Source: Bradyrhizobium sp. JYMT SZCCT0180 (GTDB lineage Bacteria; Pseudomonadota; Alphaproteobacteria; Rhizobiales; Xanthobacteraceae). Taken from it: 64,000 bases of DNA. Made by a program: the position numbers and the translations under genes. The stretch covers positions 1 to 64,000 of the forward strand of contig NZ_JAFCLZ010000020.1 of the NCBI RefSeq assembly GCF_018130165.1. Reading direction: 5' to 3'. The notes under the pieces are model-generated. The model ran no database searches, had not been told where the DNA came from, and was given only the letters and a program-made list of their open reading frames with translations. Numbering within the stretch: position 1 is the stretch's first letter; each line of letters starts with the position of its first letter. Below are positions 43,540 to 51,764 of this stretch, piece after piece.

Positions 43540-44547
43540 ATGACTTCCGGCCGATCCCAGGAATTTGCCCGACAGCTTGTCGCCCGTATCGAGCGCTGGC
43601 CGATCGCCGGCTCGTTCACCATCAGCCGGGGGGCCAAGACGGAAGCGGTTACCGTCGTGGCCGAAGTCAGCCATGGCGGCCATACCGGGCGCGGCGAATG
43701 CGTTCCCTATCCCCGCTATGGCGAAACTGCGGAAACGACCCTGGCTGCCCTTCAGGCGATGCAGGAACCGCTGTCCAGGGGATTGGACCGAACCGCCCTG
43801 CAGGCCGCGATGCCAGCAGGCGCCGCCCGTAACGCGCTGGATTGCGCGCTGTTGGACCTTGAGGCCAAAAGCAGGAACCAGCGCGCCTGGACCCTGCTCG
43901 GCCGGCCGGCGCCGCGAGCCTGCACCACCGCCTTCACGATTTCGCTGGGAACGCCGCAGGCGATGGCGGCAGCCACCGCCAAGGCCGCGCGCCGCCCGCT
44001 GCTCAAGATCAAGCTCGGCGGCGACGGCGACGAGAAGCGGATCGCGGCCGTCCGCAAGGCCGCCCCCGAATCCGAGTTGATCGTGGACGCCAACGAGGCC
44101 TGGACCTCGGACAATCTCGAGCGGAACTTGCACGCCTGCGCCGAACTCGGCGTGACGCTGGTCGAGCAACCGCTTGCGGCCGCCAATGATGCCGCGCTGG
44201 CGCGCATCAAGCGACCCATTGTGGTGTGCGCCGACGAAAGCGTGCATGACCGCGCCTCGCTCAGCGGCCTTCGCGAACGCTATGACGCCGTCAACATCAA
44301 GCTCGACAAGACAGGCGGACTGACAGAAGCGCTTGATATGGCGGATGCCGCGCACGCACTCGTCTTCGAAATCATGATCGGCTGCATGGTTGCCACCTCG
44401 CTCGCGATGGCCCCTGCAATGCTGCTAGCGCAACACGCGCGCTTCGTCGATCTCGACGGCCCGCTGTTGCTGGCGCGCGACCGCGAGGACGGGCTGCGCT
44501 ACGAAGGCAGCCTGGTCTATCCGCCGGAAGCCGCGCTCTGGGGCTGA
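43540..44547 (+). CDS. L-Ala-D/L-Glu (dipeptide) epimerase, enolase superfamily
   Basis: The 335-residue enzyme epimerises the dipeptide released from murein, which allows its recycling. It has the enolase-superfamily residues: KIKLGG (KxK lysine), the metal ligands in VDANEAW, VEQPL and CADES, and the second acid/base lysine in NIKLDKTGG. The GCMVATSLAMAPA and VDLDGPLLL motifs mark the YcjG-type dipeptide epimerases. The ATG giving MTSGRSQEF is preferred; a TTG 16 codons upstream is also open. It is divergent from mlaE. Confidence 0.88.
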   Translation: MTSGRSQEFARQLVARIERWPIAGSFTISRGAKTEAVTVVAEVSHGGHTGRGECVPYPRYGETAETTLAALQAMQEPLSRGLDRTALQAAMPAGAARNALDCALLDLEAKSRNQRAWTLLGRPAPRACTTAFTISLGTPQAMAAATAKAARRPLLKIKLGGDGDEKRIAAVRKAAPESELIVDANEAWTSDNLERNLHACAELGVTLVEQPLAAANDAALARIKRPIVVCADESVHDRASLSGLRERYDAVNIKLDKTGGLTEALDMADAAHALVFEIMIGCMVATSLAMAPAMLLAQHARFVDLDGPLLLARDREDGLRYEGSLVYPPEAALWG

Positions 44548-44562
44548 CGCGGTAGATTCTAT

Positions 44563-44612
44563 TTTGACGCGTTTGCTAGCGCGAACCGGTGTCCACTTCG
44601 CTTGAAAACGCT
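44563..44612 (+). repeat. 52-bp dispersed hairpin element, copy B
   Basis: Copy B runs from TTTGACGCGTTTGC to CTTGAAAACGCT and matches copies A and C apart from scattered substitutions. It overlaps the 3' end of the MFS gene. The last residues of that protein (SSEVDTGSR) and its stop codon are read from the repeat. Confidence 0.88.
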
Positions 44613-45778
44613 GCCAGCCGGTGCCGCGCCAGCCACATCACGATCGCGGCCAGCAGTGCCATCGCCGCCATCACGTAATAGACCCGCTGCCCATAGCCCG
44701 CATAGACCAATCCCGACACGACGGACGCCGTGCCGCTGACGATGCCGCCGCAGGCCGCGAGATAGCCCTGCCCGCGCGCCATCACATGGCCGGGCACGTG
44801 ACGCACCAGCAGTCCCATGACGCCGACCTGCGTCAGTCCATAGGTCAGGCCATGCGCGAGCTGTACCAACGACAACACCACGACCGAGGGCTCCTGCGCG
44901 GTGATCAGCCAGCGCGCCACCGCGCTGAGCGCGCCGATCACCACCAGCAGCGCCGGCGCCAGCGTGAAACGCGGCGAGAGCGCGAACACCACGATCTCGG
45001 CGAGCACGCCCAGCACCCACAGGCCGGCGATGGTCAGCCCGTCCAGGCCGGACGCCTGCCAGGTGATGGAAGCAAAGGCGTAATAGGCGGCGTGGCTGCC
45101 CTGGATAAGGGCGGCTGCGACGATGATGGCGAGGAAACCGGGATCTCGCAGCAAGGCGCTCGCGCCAAGCACCGCGGTCGCCTGCGGTTTTGGCCGGTCC
45201 AGCGGCTGCAGCCCGAGGCTCGCGACAGCGCCGAGCGCCGCCACCGCCGCAATGACCCAGATCAGCTGGCTAGCCGCAATGAAATCGACCAGCAGGCCGC
45301 AGATCAATGCGCCCACGACGAAGGCGGCCGAACCCCACAGCCTTAGCGGTCCGTAATTCAGGCCATAGCGCGCCACCCCGCCGAGCGCATAGGCATCCGT
45401 CAGCGGCACCATCGGGGTCCACAGGCAGCAGGTCACGGCATAAGCGAGCAGCACCGCGAGCGGCAGATATTGCGTGCCGATCACCGCAAAGCCGAGCGCG
45501 GTGGCGGTCGCGGTGACGATCAGGACCGCGCGCAGCGAATAGCGCCGCCCGGCGGCACCGGTCACGAACGGCAGCACGGTAAATCGCGTCACCGCAGGAA
45601 CCGCGGAAATGATTCCGATCCAGGAGGCGTCGATGCCGACCGACTTCAGCCACAGCGTGAAAAACGGCAGATGGGTGCCCATCGTCCCGAACGTCGCGCC
45701 GTAGAACAGCGCCAGCCGCGCCGCGAATCGCTTCGATGCAACTTGAGATGCGGTGGGGATTTGTGATTCGCTTGGCAT
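44576..45778 (-). CDS. MFS transporter (HcaT/nucleoside-type, 12 membrane segments)
   Basis: This 400-residue inner-membrane transporter has about twelve hydrophobic segments and the opening LALFYGATFGTMGTHLPFFTLWLK of the 3-phenylpropionate/HcaT-like MFS group. The family exports or imports small organic molecules; the substrate is unknown. I chose the ATG giving MPSESQIP, since the longer frame runs into the start of the divergent gene. The final residues SSEVDTGSR are encoded by a dispersed repeat. Confidence 0.88.
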   Translation of the reverse strand: MPSESQIPTASQVASKRFAARLALFYGATFGTMGTHLPFFTLWLKSVGIDASWIGIISAVPAVTRFTVLPFVTGAAGRRYSLRAVLIVTATATALGFAVIGTQYLPLAVLLAYAVTCCLWTPMVPLTDAYALGGVARYGLNYGPLRLWGSAAFVVGALICGLLVDFIAASQLIWVIAAVAALGAVASLGLQPLDRPKPQATAVLGASALLRDPGFLAIIVAAALIQGSHAAYYAFASITWQASGLDGLTIAGLWVLGVLAEIVVFALSPRFTLAPALLVVIGALSAVARWLITAQEPSVVVLSLVQLAHGLTYGLTQVGVMGLLVRHVPGHVMARGQGYLAACGGIVSGTASVVSGLVYAGYGQRVYYVMAAMALLAAIVMWLARHRLAAFSSEVDTGSR

Positions 45779-45854
45779 CAATTCAATTGCGATTCGCCCG
45801 ATATCGTGTTGTTTCGTTATCGCAACGCGCGGTGATTTGCGCGAAGAGTTTAGC

Positions 45855-47228
45855 ATGGCCGACGAAGCATTCGCCCTTTCGCCGATCTCAGCACGCGCCG
45901 CGCTGCCGGGCGAGGAAGACTATGCTGCGATCAGCGAAGCCTTCATGGAGACTTCGCGGGGCCGCTGGTTTCTCGGCGAGTACGCCAAGCGCAACCGCAA
46001 CGCCGACACCAGCATGGTGCTCGATGCGGTGGCGCGGATCGAGCAAAGCCTTGCCGCGCAGAAGGAAGAGAGCCTTGCCATCCAGCGCGAGGCTGCCAAC
46101 GCACAGCGCGAAGCTGCCAACGCACAGCGAGCGGCGGCGGACGCCGTCGCGGACAATAGCCTCGCCGAGGCCAAATTAGTCGAGGCCTTGATTGCGATTC
46201 GCGGGGCGCTGGAAGCGGCGCAGACCTCGGCGATGGGGGCGATCGATGGGCTGGCGCTGAACGAGAAGCTGGCGCCGGTGCGCAAGGGCGCGCGGGTGAT
46301 TCGCGAAATCGCCTGGCGCTTGCGGGAAATCGGCAATGACAGCCGAATCTGCGACCTGATCGATTCGCAGGTGGAGGTCATCGAGAAGGGCGCCGAGCAA
46401 ATCTCCTCCGACGAGGCCAAGGTGGCGCTGGAGGCCGCGTTCGCCTCGCTTGCCGGACGGATCGCAGAATTCGGTGATGAAGAGACAGCCGCGCCGGTTG
46501 CCGAGGCGGCGGTTGCCGAGACACCAATTGCTGAGGCGTATGTTGCCGCGCTCACGCCGGTGGCGCAGGATGAAACCCCGGCGGTCGCCGCGATCATCGA
46601 GGAAGCGCCCGCCTCGGAAGCCCAGGCAGCAACCAGTTCCTTTTCGACCGACGCTGTAGCTCCGGCCGCTGAAGACATGGTCGCTGAAACCATGGTCGCT
46701 GAAGCTATGGTCGCTGAAGCTATGGTCGTCGAAGCTGTGGTCTCCCAGGCCGACGCCGCGCTGGAGGAAGTCGAAACCGCCGGGATTGAACTCACCGCCG
46801 AGGCTGCCGACGCCCATGACGAGGCGGTCCTCGACATGATCGCGATGGAGATGGGCGCGCCCGATCCCATCGACGACGATGAGTTCGTCGAACCGGAGAT
46901 CGAGCAAGCCCACGTCGCAATGCCCATGGTTGAGGAAACCCGGCTTGCGGAACCGATTATTGAGGAGGCTCGGATTATCGAGCCGCTTCCGGCCCCGCCC
47001 GAAATCATCGCTGCATTGCCCGAGCCGATGATGTCCGCACCGGTCGCGCCGCCGGTTCAACCACCGCCTCAGCCCGTTGCCGCAGCCATGCCGGAACCGG
47101 CGCTGGAAGTCTCGCTCGGCTCATCGATCATCGCCAGCGGCATCGTGCGCAGACCTGTCGCGGCCAATGATCCGCTGGCCCCGATCCGGCGCATGAGCCA
47201 GGCCGAGAAGATCGCGTTCTTCTCATGA
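45855..47228 (+). CDS. Uncharacterised Ala/Glu-rich protein with conserved N-terminal domain
   Basis: I do not know a function for this 457-residue protein. Residues 1-210 look conserved and helical: SEAFMETSRGRWFLGEYAKR, then NADTSMVLDAVARIEQSLA, and a segment resembling a helical bundle that ends near residue 205. From about 215 on it is a low-complexity acidic tail of Ala, Val, Glu and Pro with short tandem repeats such as VAEAMVAEAM. No signal peptide or membrane helix is seen. The ATG giving MADEAF was chosen because upstream codons overlap the divergent MFS gene. The last 20 residues (VAANDPLAPIRRMSQAEKIA) regain a normal composition and may be a docking motif. Confidence 0.8.
   Translation: MADEAFALSPISARAALPGEEDYAAISEAFMETSRGRWFLGEYAKRNRNADTSMVLDAVARIEQSLAAQKEESLAIQREAANAQREAANAQRAAADAVADNSLAEAKLVEALIAIRGALEAAQTSAMGAIDGLALNEKLAPVRKGARVIREIAWRLREIGNDSRICDLIDSQVEVIEKGAEQISSDEAKVALEAAFASLAGRIAEFGDEETAAPVAEAAVAETPIAEAYVAALTPVAQDETPAVAAIIEEAPASEAQAATSSFSTDAVAPAAEDMVAETMVAEAMVAEAMVVEAVVSQADAALEEVETAGIELTAEAADAHDEAVLDMIAMEMGAPDPIDDDEFVEPEIEQAHVAMPMVEETRLAEPIIEEARIIEPLPAPPEIIAALPEPMMSAPVAPPVQPPPQPVAAAMPEPALEVSLGSSIIASGIVRRPVAANDPLAPIRRMSQAEKIAFFS
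46092..46129 (+). repeat. 21-bp direct repeat within the Ala/Glu-rich gene
   Basis: GCTGCCAACGCACAGCG occurs twice, 21 bases apart, encoding the doubled AANAQRE. It extends a predicted helix by whole turns. Confidence 0.8.
46676..46742 (+). repeat. 15-bp tandem repeats within the Ala/Glu-rich gene
   Basis: About four copies of a 15-base unit (ATGGTCGCTGAAGCT and variants) encode MVAEA repeats in the low-complexity tail. The near-identity suggests slippage and possible length variation between strains. Confidence 0.85.
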
Positions 47229-47343
47229 AGCCGACCTCCACGGCTCACGAAATCGAACAGTGACCAAGGTCACGTACAGCACCCACGCCCCAAACTAGCC
47301 TGTCCGCCGGACATCTCGCCTTGAGATTGGATGGAGGACACCC

Positions 47344-48912
47344 ATGCCAGGGTTCAAATCATTGGCGCTTTGCGCCGGTCTGTTGGGCAGCCTGCTGAGC
47401 TTGGCGCACACCGGCACCGCTTTCGCCGAGGCCGTGAACGCCGCCATCAGCGAAGGCGTTCGATCGCTGCCGGCCGAGCAGCGGGTCGCCCTCGTGATCG
47501 GCAACGCGAACTACCAGATCGCGCCGCGGCTCGCCAATCCGAGCAACGATGCGCGATCGGTAGCGCAGCTCCTCAACACGGCGGGCTTTGACGTCACGAC
47601 GGCGACCGATCTGACGCGCAGCGACATGCTCAAGGCGGTGGAGGATTTTATCGACCGGGTTTCCAATCGCGGACCCAATGCCGTCGCCATGATCTATTAT
47701 GCCGGGCACGGCGTGCAGCTCGAGGGCGAGAACTACCTGCTGCCGATCGATGCGCGAATTTCCAAGCTGTCGGATCTCGACAGCAATTCGCTGCGTCTGG
47801 TCGACCTGATGGGAACGCTGGAAACCATCTCGAGCCGGATGCGGATCGTCGTGCTCGACGCCTGCCGCAACAATCCCTTTCCCGACGTCGACGATTCCGG
47901 GCGCGGCCTTGCAATGGTCGATGCGCCGGCCGGCTCGATCGTCGGATATTCGACGGCGCCGGGCATGGTAGCCCATGATGGCGATGGCAATCACAGCCCC
48001 TATACGTCGGCGTTCCTGAACATCGCGCGCCAACCCAATCTGCCGATCGAGCAATTGTTCAAGCGCGTTCGTCTCGAAGTGAACAACGCCACCGGCGGCC
48101 GGCAGACGCCGTGGGAAAGCTCGTCGCTGACCAACGACTTCTATTTCTTCGGCGATACGGCTGTTGCGGCAACCCGCGCGCCCGAGCGCGGCCCGGTGGT
48201 CCAGATGGCGTCGAACCTGCCTTCGCGTTCGGTGCGTCAGGCCTATGATTACGTCCTGTCGGAAGGTTCGCCCGAACATTATGAAGAATTCATTCAGCTG
48301 TATCCGTCCGACCCGCTGTCCGATCGCGTTCGCGTGCTGCTTGGCAACTACCGGCAGTCATATGCGTGGCACAAGGCGGTGCTCACGAACACATCTGGCG
48401 GCTACAGGTCGTTCCGCGACCGCTTCCCCGACAGTCCGTATGCGCGCACCGCATTGAGGCTGCAATCGCAGCCCAGACACGTTCCGCTGATGCAGTTCAA
48501 CCGCATGACGAAGCACGCGGGCTACCATGGACATGGCTTTTCGCACGGCCATCGTGCGCCATCCCTGGCCTCATCGGCAAAGGGAATGAATGCGTCCGCC
48601 TCGATGCACGGCCACAGGCCGGGCAGGTTCACCCACACTTCCTCAAGGATGAACGGCCACGCGCATGCCAATCACATGCATGGCAAGAGCCGATTCCACG
48701 ACCACAGCAGATCCCATCGGATGAGCGACAATCGGCACCATTACTCCAGGCACCACTACGCCAGCCATCGCCACTCTTCTCACTCGCACCATTCGTACGG
48801 CGGGCGCTCGTATGCTCACTCGCGGCATTCGTTCGGTGGTGGCCGCTCATTCGGCGGCGGCGGTTCGTTTGGCGGTGGCCGCTCGTTTGGTGGCGGCGGA
48901 TTCAGGCGCTGA
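47344..48912 (+). CDS. Exported caspase-like (peptidase C14) protein with His/Gly-rich tail
   Basis: The 522-residue protein has a signal peptide (residues 1-29, ending TAFAEA). A caspase-like domain at about 45-275 begins VALVIGNANYQIAPRLANPS and carries the catalytic dyad: His122 in YYAGHG and Cys174 in LDACRNNPF. Orthocaspases and metacaspases cut after Arg or Lys, but no substrate is suggested here. After a helical linker, the last 144 residues are extraordinary: more than 25 histidines with Ser, Arg and Gly, ending in several SFGGG units. The tail could bind metal. The gene stands alone, with a strong terminator behind it. Confidence 0.88.
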   Translation: MPGFKSLALCAGLLGSLLSLAHTGTAFAEAVNAAISEGVRSLPAEQRVALVIGNANYQIAPRLANPSNDARSVAQLLNTAGFDVTTATDLTRSDMLKAVEDFIDRVSNRGPNAVAMIYYAGHGVQLEGENYLLPIDARISKLSDLDSNSLRLVDLMGTLETISSRMRIVVLDACRNNPFPDVDDSGRGLAMVDAPAGSIVGYSTAPGMVAHDGDGNHSPYTSAFLNIARQPNLPIEQLFKRVRLEVNNATGGRQTPWESSSLTNDFYFFGDTAVAATRAPERGPVVQMASNLPSRSVRQAYDYVLSEGSPEHYEEFIQLYPSDPLSDRVRVLLGNYRQSYAWHKAVLTNTSGGYRSFRDRFPDSPYARTALRLQSQPRHVPLMQFNRMTKHAGYHGHGFSHGHRAPSLASSAKGMNASASMHGHRPGRFTHTSSRMNGHAHANHMHGKSRFHDHSRSHRMSDNRHHYSRHHYASHRHSSHSHHSYGGRSYAHSRHSFGGGRSFGGGGSFGGGRSFGGGGFRR

Positions 48913-48928
48913 TCGCACGATCATGCAA

Positions 48929-48956
48929 CAAGGCCCCGGTCGATGCCGGGGCCTTT
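48929..48956. terminator. Bidirectional terminator after the caspase-like gene
   Basis: AAGGCCCCGG, a six-base loop and CCGGGGCCTT form a 10-bp perfect stem, followed by TT. It lies between this gene and the convergent outer-membrane protein gene. Confidence 0.85.
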
Positions 48957-48979
48957 CGCTGAAGAGTTCAGAGCGCCGA

Positions 48980-50494
48980 TCAGTAGCGCGCGGTGACCAC
49001 GGTCGGCAGCGGGCTGAAATGATAGTTCACGCCGATTTTGACGAGGTGCAGATCCTGGGTCAGCTTGCTGCCCTGAAAAGCTCCGCCGCCGGTACCGACA
49101 AGCACGCCCGGGATGTTGAAATTCACGGTGCCGGTGGCCGTGACCTGTTGTGCGAACATCTTGATGTAGTCGTATTCCGCCTTGATCGACCAGTTGTTGC
49201 CCAGCGCGTATTCACCGCCGGCGCCCACCACCACGCCGGTATGCACGGCCTTCGCGGATACATTAGCCCCGATACCGCCCGGACCCGGGACGGCAACCGA
49301 GGCGAAGCTGAAATTGTGCTTCTCCTGTGCGATCGCAAGGCCGCCCTTGCCGTAGAACATCAGGCGGTCGCCAACGACGAAGCCGGCACGGGCGGTTGCG
49401 AGCGCGAGCCAGTCGATCTTGCTGTCATAGTTGAGGGTCTGGGTGACACCGGGAGCGGCAAGCGCAATCGTCTGGCTTCCCTTGATATCCGTGCCCAGCA
49501 ACTCGCCTTCGACACCGAACACGAAGCGCCCGGCTTGCGCATTAACGCCGACGGTGCCGCCAGCCAGCCAGCCCTTCATGTCATACTGCGGCAGGTTGGT
49601 CACAGGAGCGACGGCCTGTCCAAGGTCCGGCCATTGCTTGCGGCCGAAACCATAGCCCGCCTGCGCACCGATATAGGCGCCCGACCAGTTGGTGCCCGGC
49701 GCGGCGGGCACCGGCGCGTAGGACGGGTCCTTTGCAACGCCGCCGAAGCGATAATTGACGCCGACCTTGACGACATGGATCGCTTCTTCGATCTGCGCAT
49801 CGGCCCTGAACGGAGCGGTGAGCCCGGCCTGCGTCGCGGTGCCCCTCAACGTGGTCGTCGTGGTGTCCAGATGGATGTAGTTGTACTCGCCCTTGACCGA
49901 CCAGTTGCCGCCCAGCGCGTACTCGGCGCCGAAGCCGACCATCGGCGCATAGCGAATCTCGTTGCCGCCGGCGGTAGCCGTTCCGGCCTGGCCAAATCCG
50001 GTCGCGGAAGCATCCATCGAATGACGCTCGTGCGCCACGGTGATGCCACCCTTGGCAAAAACGAACCAGCGATCGGCCGCAAGGCCCGCGCGCCCTGCAA
50101 TGGTCACGAGACCGTCGATCTTCGATCTGGCGGTTTGGGAACTGGTGATGCCAAGCGCCGCGCTGCCGACGCTGACAAACTGCGAACCGCTGATATCGGC
50201 CCATGAACCGTCGAGTTCGAGGCCGAACACGAAGCTGGAAATCTGCTTGTTGATGCCGACCTGACCGCCGGCGAGGAATCCGCGCGCGACGAAATCAGCG
50301 TTGCGCGCGTCCCAATCCTTCATGCCGCCGCCATAGCCGGCGTGCACACCGAGATAGACGCCGGACCAATCGTAAGCCGCGGCCACGATCGGCGCGGCCT
50401 TCACCGGCATGTCGGCCGCCAGGGCGGTTGCAAACGGGATCATCGCGCCGAGCGCCGTCGCGGTGATCCACAGACCGCTCTTCCGGATATTCAT
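48980..50494 (-). CDS. Outer-membrane protein made of two tandem beta-barrel domains
   Basis: The 504-residue protein has a signal peptide ending ATALAA. Two homologous domains follow, each like the 8-stranded Omp25/RopB/Hbp-type barrels of Rhizobiales. The first begins YDWSGVYLGVHAGYGGG and ends HVVKVGVNYRFGG. The second begins NWSGAYIGAQAGYGFG and ends HLVKIGVNYHFSP. Single-domain proteins of about 230-250 residues are usual, so this is a duplication-fusion. I prefer the ATG giving MNIRKSG, which has GGGG 6-7 bases upstream, over a GTG four codons earlier. Confidence 0.88.
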   Translation of the reverse strand: MNIRKSGLWITATALGAMIPFATALAADMPVKAAPIVAAAYDWSGVYLGVHAGYGGGMKDWDARNADFVARGFLAGGQVGINKQISSFVFGLELDGSWADISGSQFVSVGSAALGITSSQTARSKIDGLVTIAGRAGLAADRWFVFAKGGITVAHERHSMDASATGFGQAGTATAGGNEIRYAPMVGFGAEYALGGNWSVKGEYNYIHLDTTTTTLRGTATQAGLTAPFRADAQIEEAIHVVKVGVNYRFGGVAKDPSYAPVPAAPGTNWSGAYIGAQAGYGFGRKQWPDLGQAVAPVTNLPQYDMKGWLAGGTVGVNAQAGRFVFGVEGELLGTDIKGSQTIALAAPGVTQTLNYDSKIDWLALATARAGFVVGDRLMFYGKGGLAIAQEKHNFSFASVAVPGPGGIGANVSAKAVHTGVVVGAGGEYALGNNWSIKAEYDYIKMFAQQVTATGTVNFNIPGVLVGTGGGAFQGSKLTQDLHLVKIGVNYHFSPLPTVVTARY

Positions 50495-50520
50495 TCCAAG
50501 CCCCACAAGGTTCGTTCAAC

Positions 50521-50538
50521 TGTTCCTCAGTGGGAACA
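50521..50538. promoter_or_regulatory. Inverted repeat upstream of the double-barrel gene
   Basis: TGTTCC, six bases and GGAACA form a perfect 6-bp inverted repeat about 30 bases upstream of the start codon. It could be an operator or a leader hairpin; nothing else supports a particular role. Confidence 0.35.
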
Positions 50539-50721
50539 ATTTACCTTCGTTTGGGGAACTCGCGTGTACCTGCGGTGCAACACTACCACAGCAATGGGTT
50601 GGACTCCGGCCCGGCCACCGGTTGGACTAATGCGCAAGCACTCGGGAATCACGGGATTTGGCGGTTCTCGCTACCGGGCCGGGCTGAGCCGTCGCGACCT
50701 GCGGCGTCCTGCCGCACCCAG

Positions 50722-51711
50722 TCAGGCGACCAGCTTGGCGAACAGGTCGGCGTCAACATTGCCACCGGAGAGAACGATGACGACGTTCTTGCCGCGTACA
50801 TCGATCCGGCCGGCCAGCAAGGCGGCGAGGCCGACGGCGCCGCCGGGTTCGACCACCAGCTTCAGTTCCCGATAGGCATACGCCACCGCCGCCCCGACCT
50901 CCGCGTCGGAGGCAACCACGCCCTGGGCCAGCAGCTTGCTGTTGATCGAGAACGTCATCACGCCGGGGATCGCGGCCATCAGCGCGTCGCAGATGGTGCG
51001 ATCGGCCGCATGATGGGCTTCGCGATGGCCAGCGCGCAGCGAGAGGCCGTGATCGTCATAGCCCTCGGGTTCGGCGACAATCAGCGTCGATTGCGGAAAG
51101 CGCGCCTTGATGGCCGTCGCAACGCCCGCGATCAGCCCGCCGCCGGAGGCCGGCGCCACCACGATGTCGGGCGTCAGGCCGAGCGCGGTCATATCCTCCG
51201 CGATCTCGCGGCCCGCCGTGCCCTGCCCCGCGATCACGAAGGGATCGTCATAGGGACGCACCAGGGTCGCGCCGCGCTTGCTCGCGATGTCCCTGGAGAT
51301 CGCCTCGCGATCTTCCTTGTCGCGGTCATAGAGCACGACTTCGGCGCCATAGCCCTTGGTGCGCTCGCGCTTGGTCAGCGGCGAGTCCTTGGGCATCACG
51401 ATGGTCGCCTGCATGTTGAGGATCTGCGCCGCCGCCGCCACGCCCTGGGCGTGGTTGCCGGACGAGAACGCGACCACACCACCGCCGCGTTCGGCCTGCG
51501 GGATCGAGGCGAGCTTGTTGAAGGCGCCGCGGAACTTGAAAGAACCGGTCCGCTGCAGCATCTCCGGCTTGAGAAAGACCTTGGTTCCGACGCGTTCGTT
51601 GAGAACCGGGAACGACAGCAGCGGCGTTCGCACCGCAAAGGGCGCAACCACCCGCGCCGCCGCATCGATATCTGCGGCACCAATCGGTACCATCGAGGCT
51701 TGATCCGTCAT
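50722..51711 (-). CDS. Threonine/serine dehydratase (or racemase), fold-type II PLP enzyme
   Basis: The 329-residue enzyme has the PLP lysine in GSFKFRGAFNK (K59), the substrate loop SSGNHAQGVA and the glycine-rich phosphate loop PASGGGLIAG. It lacks the C-terminal ACT-like regulatory domain of biosynthetic IlvA, so it resembles catabolic threonine dehydratases and serine racemases, which convert L-Thr or L-Ser to 2-oxo acids. The ATG giving MTDQASM begins 53 bases after the stop of the upstream glycosyltransferase gene, so co-transcription is possible. Confidence 0.9.
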   Translation of the reverse strand: MTDQASMVPIGAADIDAAARVVAPFAVRTPLLSFPVLNERVGTKVFLKPEMLQRTGSFKFRGAFNKLASIPQAERGGGVVAFSSGNHAQGVAAAAQILNMQATIVMPKDSPLTKRERTKGYGAEVVLYDRDKEDREAISRDIASKRGATLVRPYDDPFVIAGQGTAGREIAEDMTALGLTPDIVVAPASGGGLIAGVATAIKARFPQSTLIVAEPEGYDDHGLSLRAGHREAHHAADRTICDALMAAIPGVMTFSINSKLLAQGVVASDAEVGAAVAYAYRELKLVVEPGGAVGLAALLAGRIDVRGKNVVIVLSGGNVDADLFAKLVA

Positions 51712-51764
51712 GACCACTTTGTATCGCGTCCGTGGATGGGCGGGCAAGACGCAATCCGGTGAAG

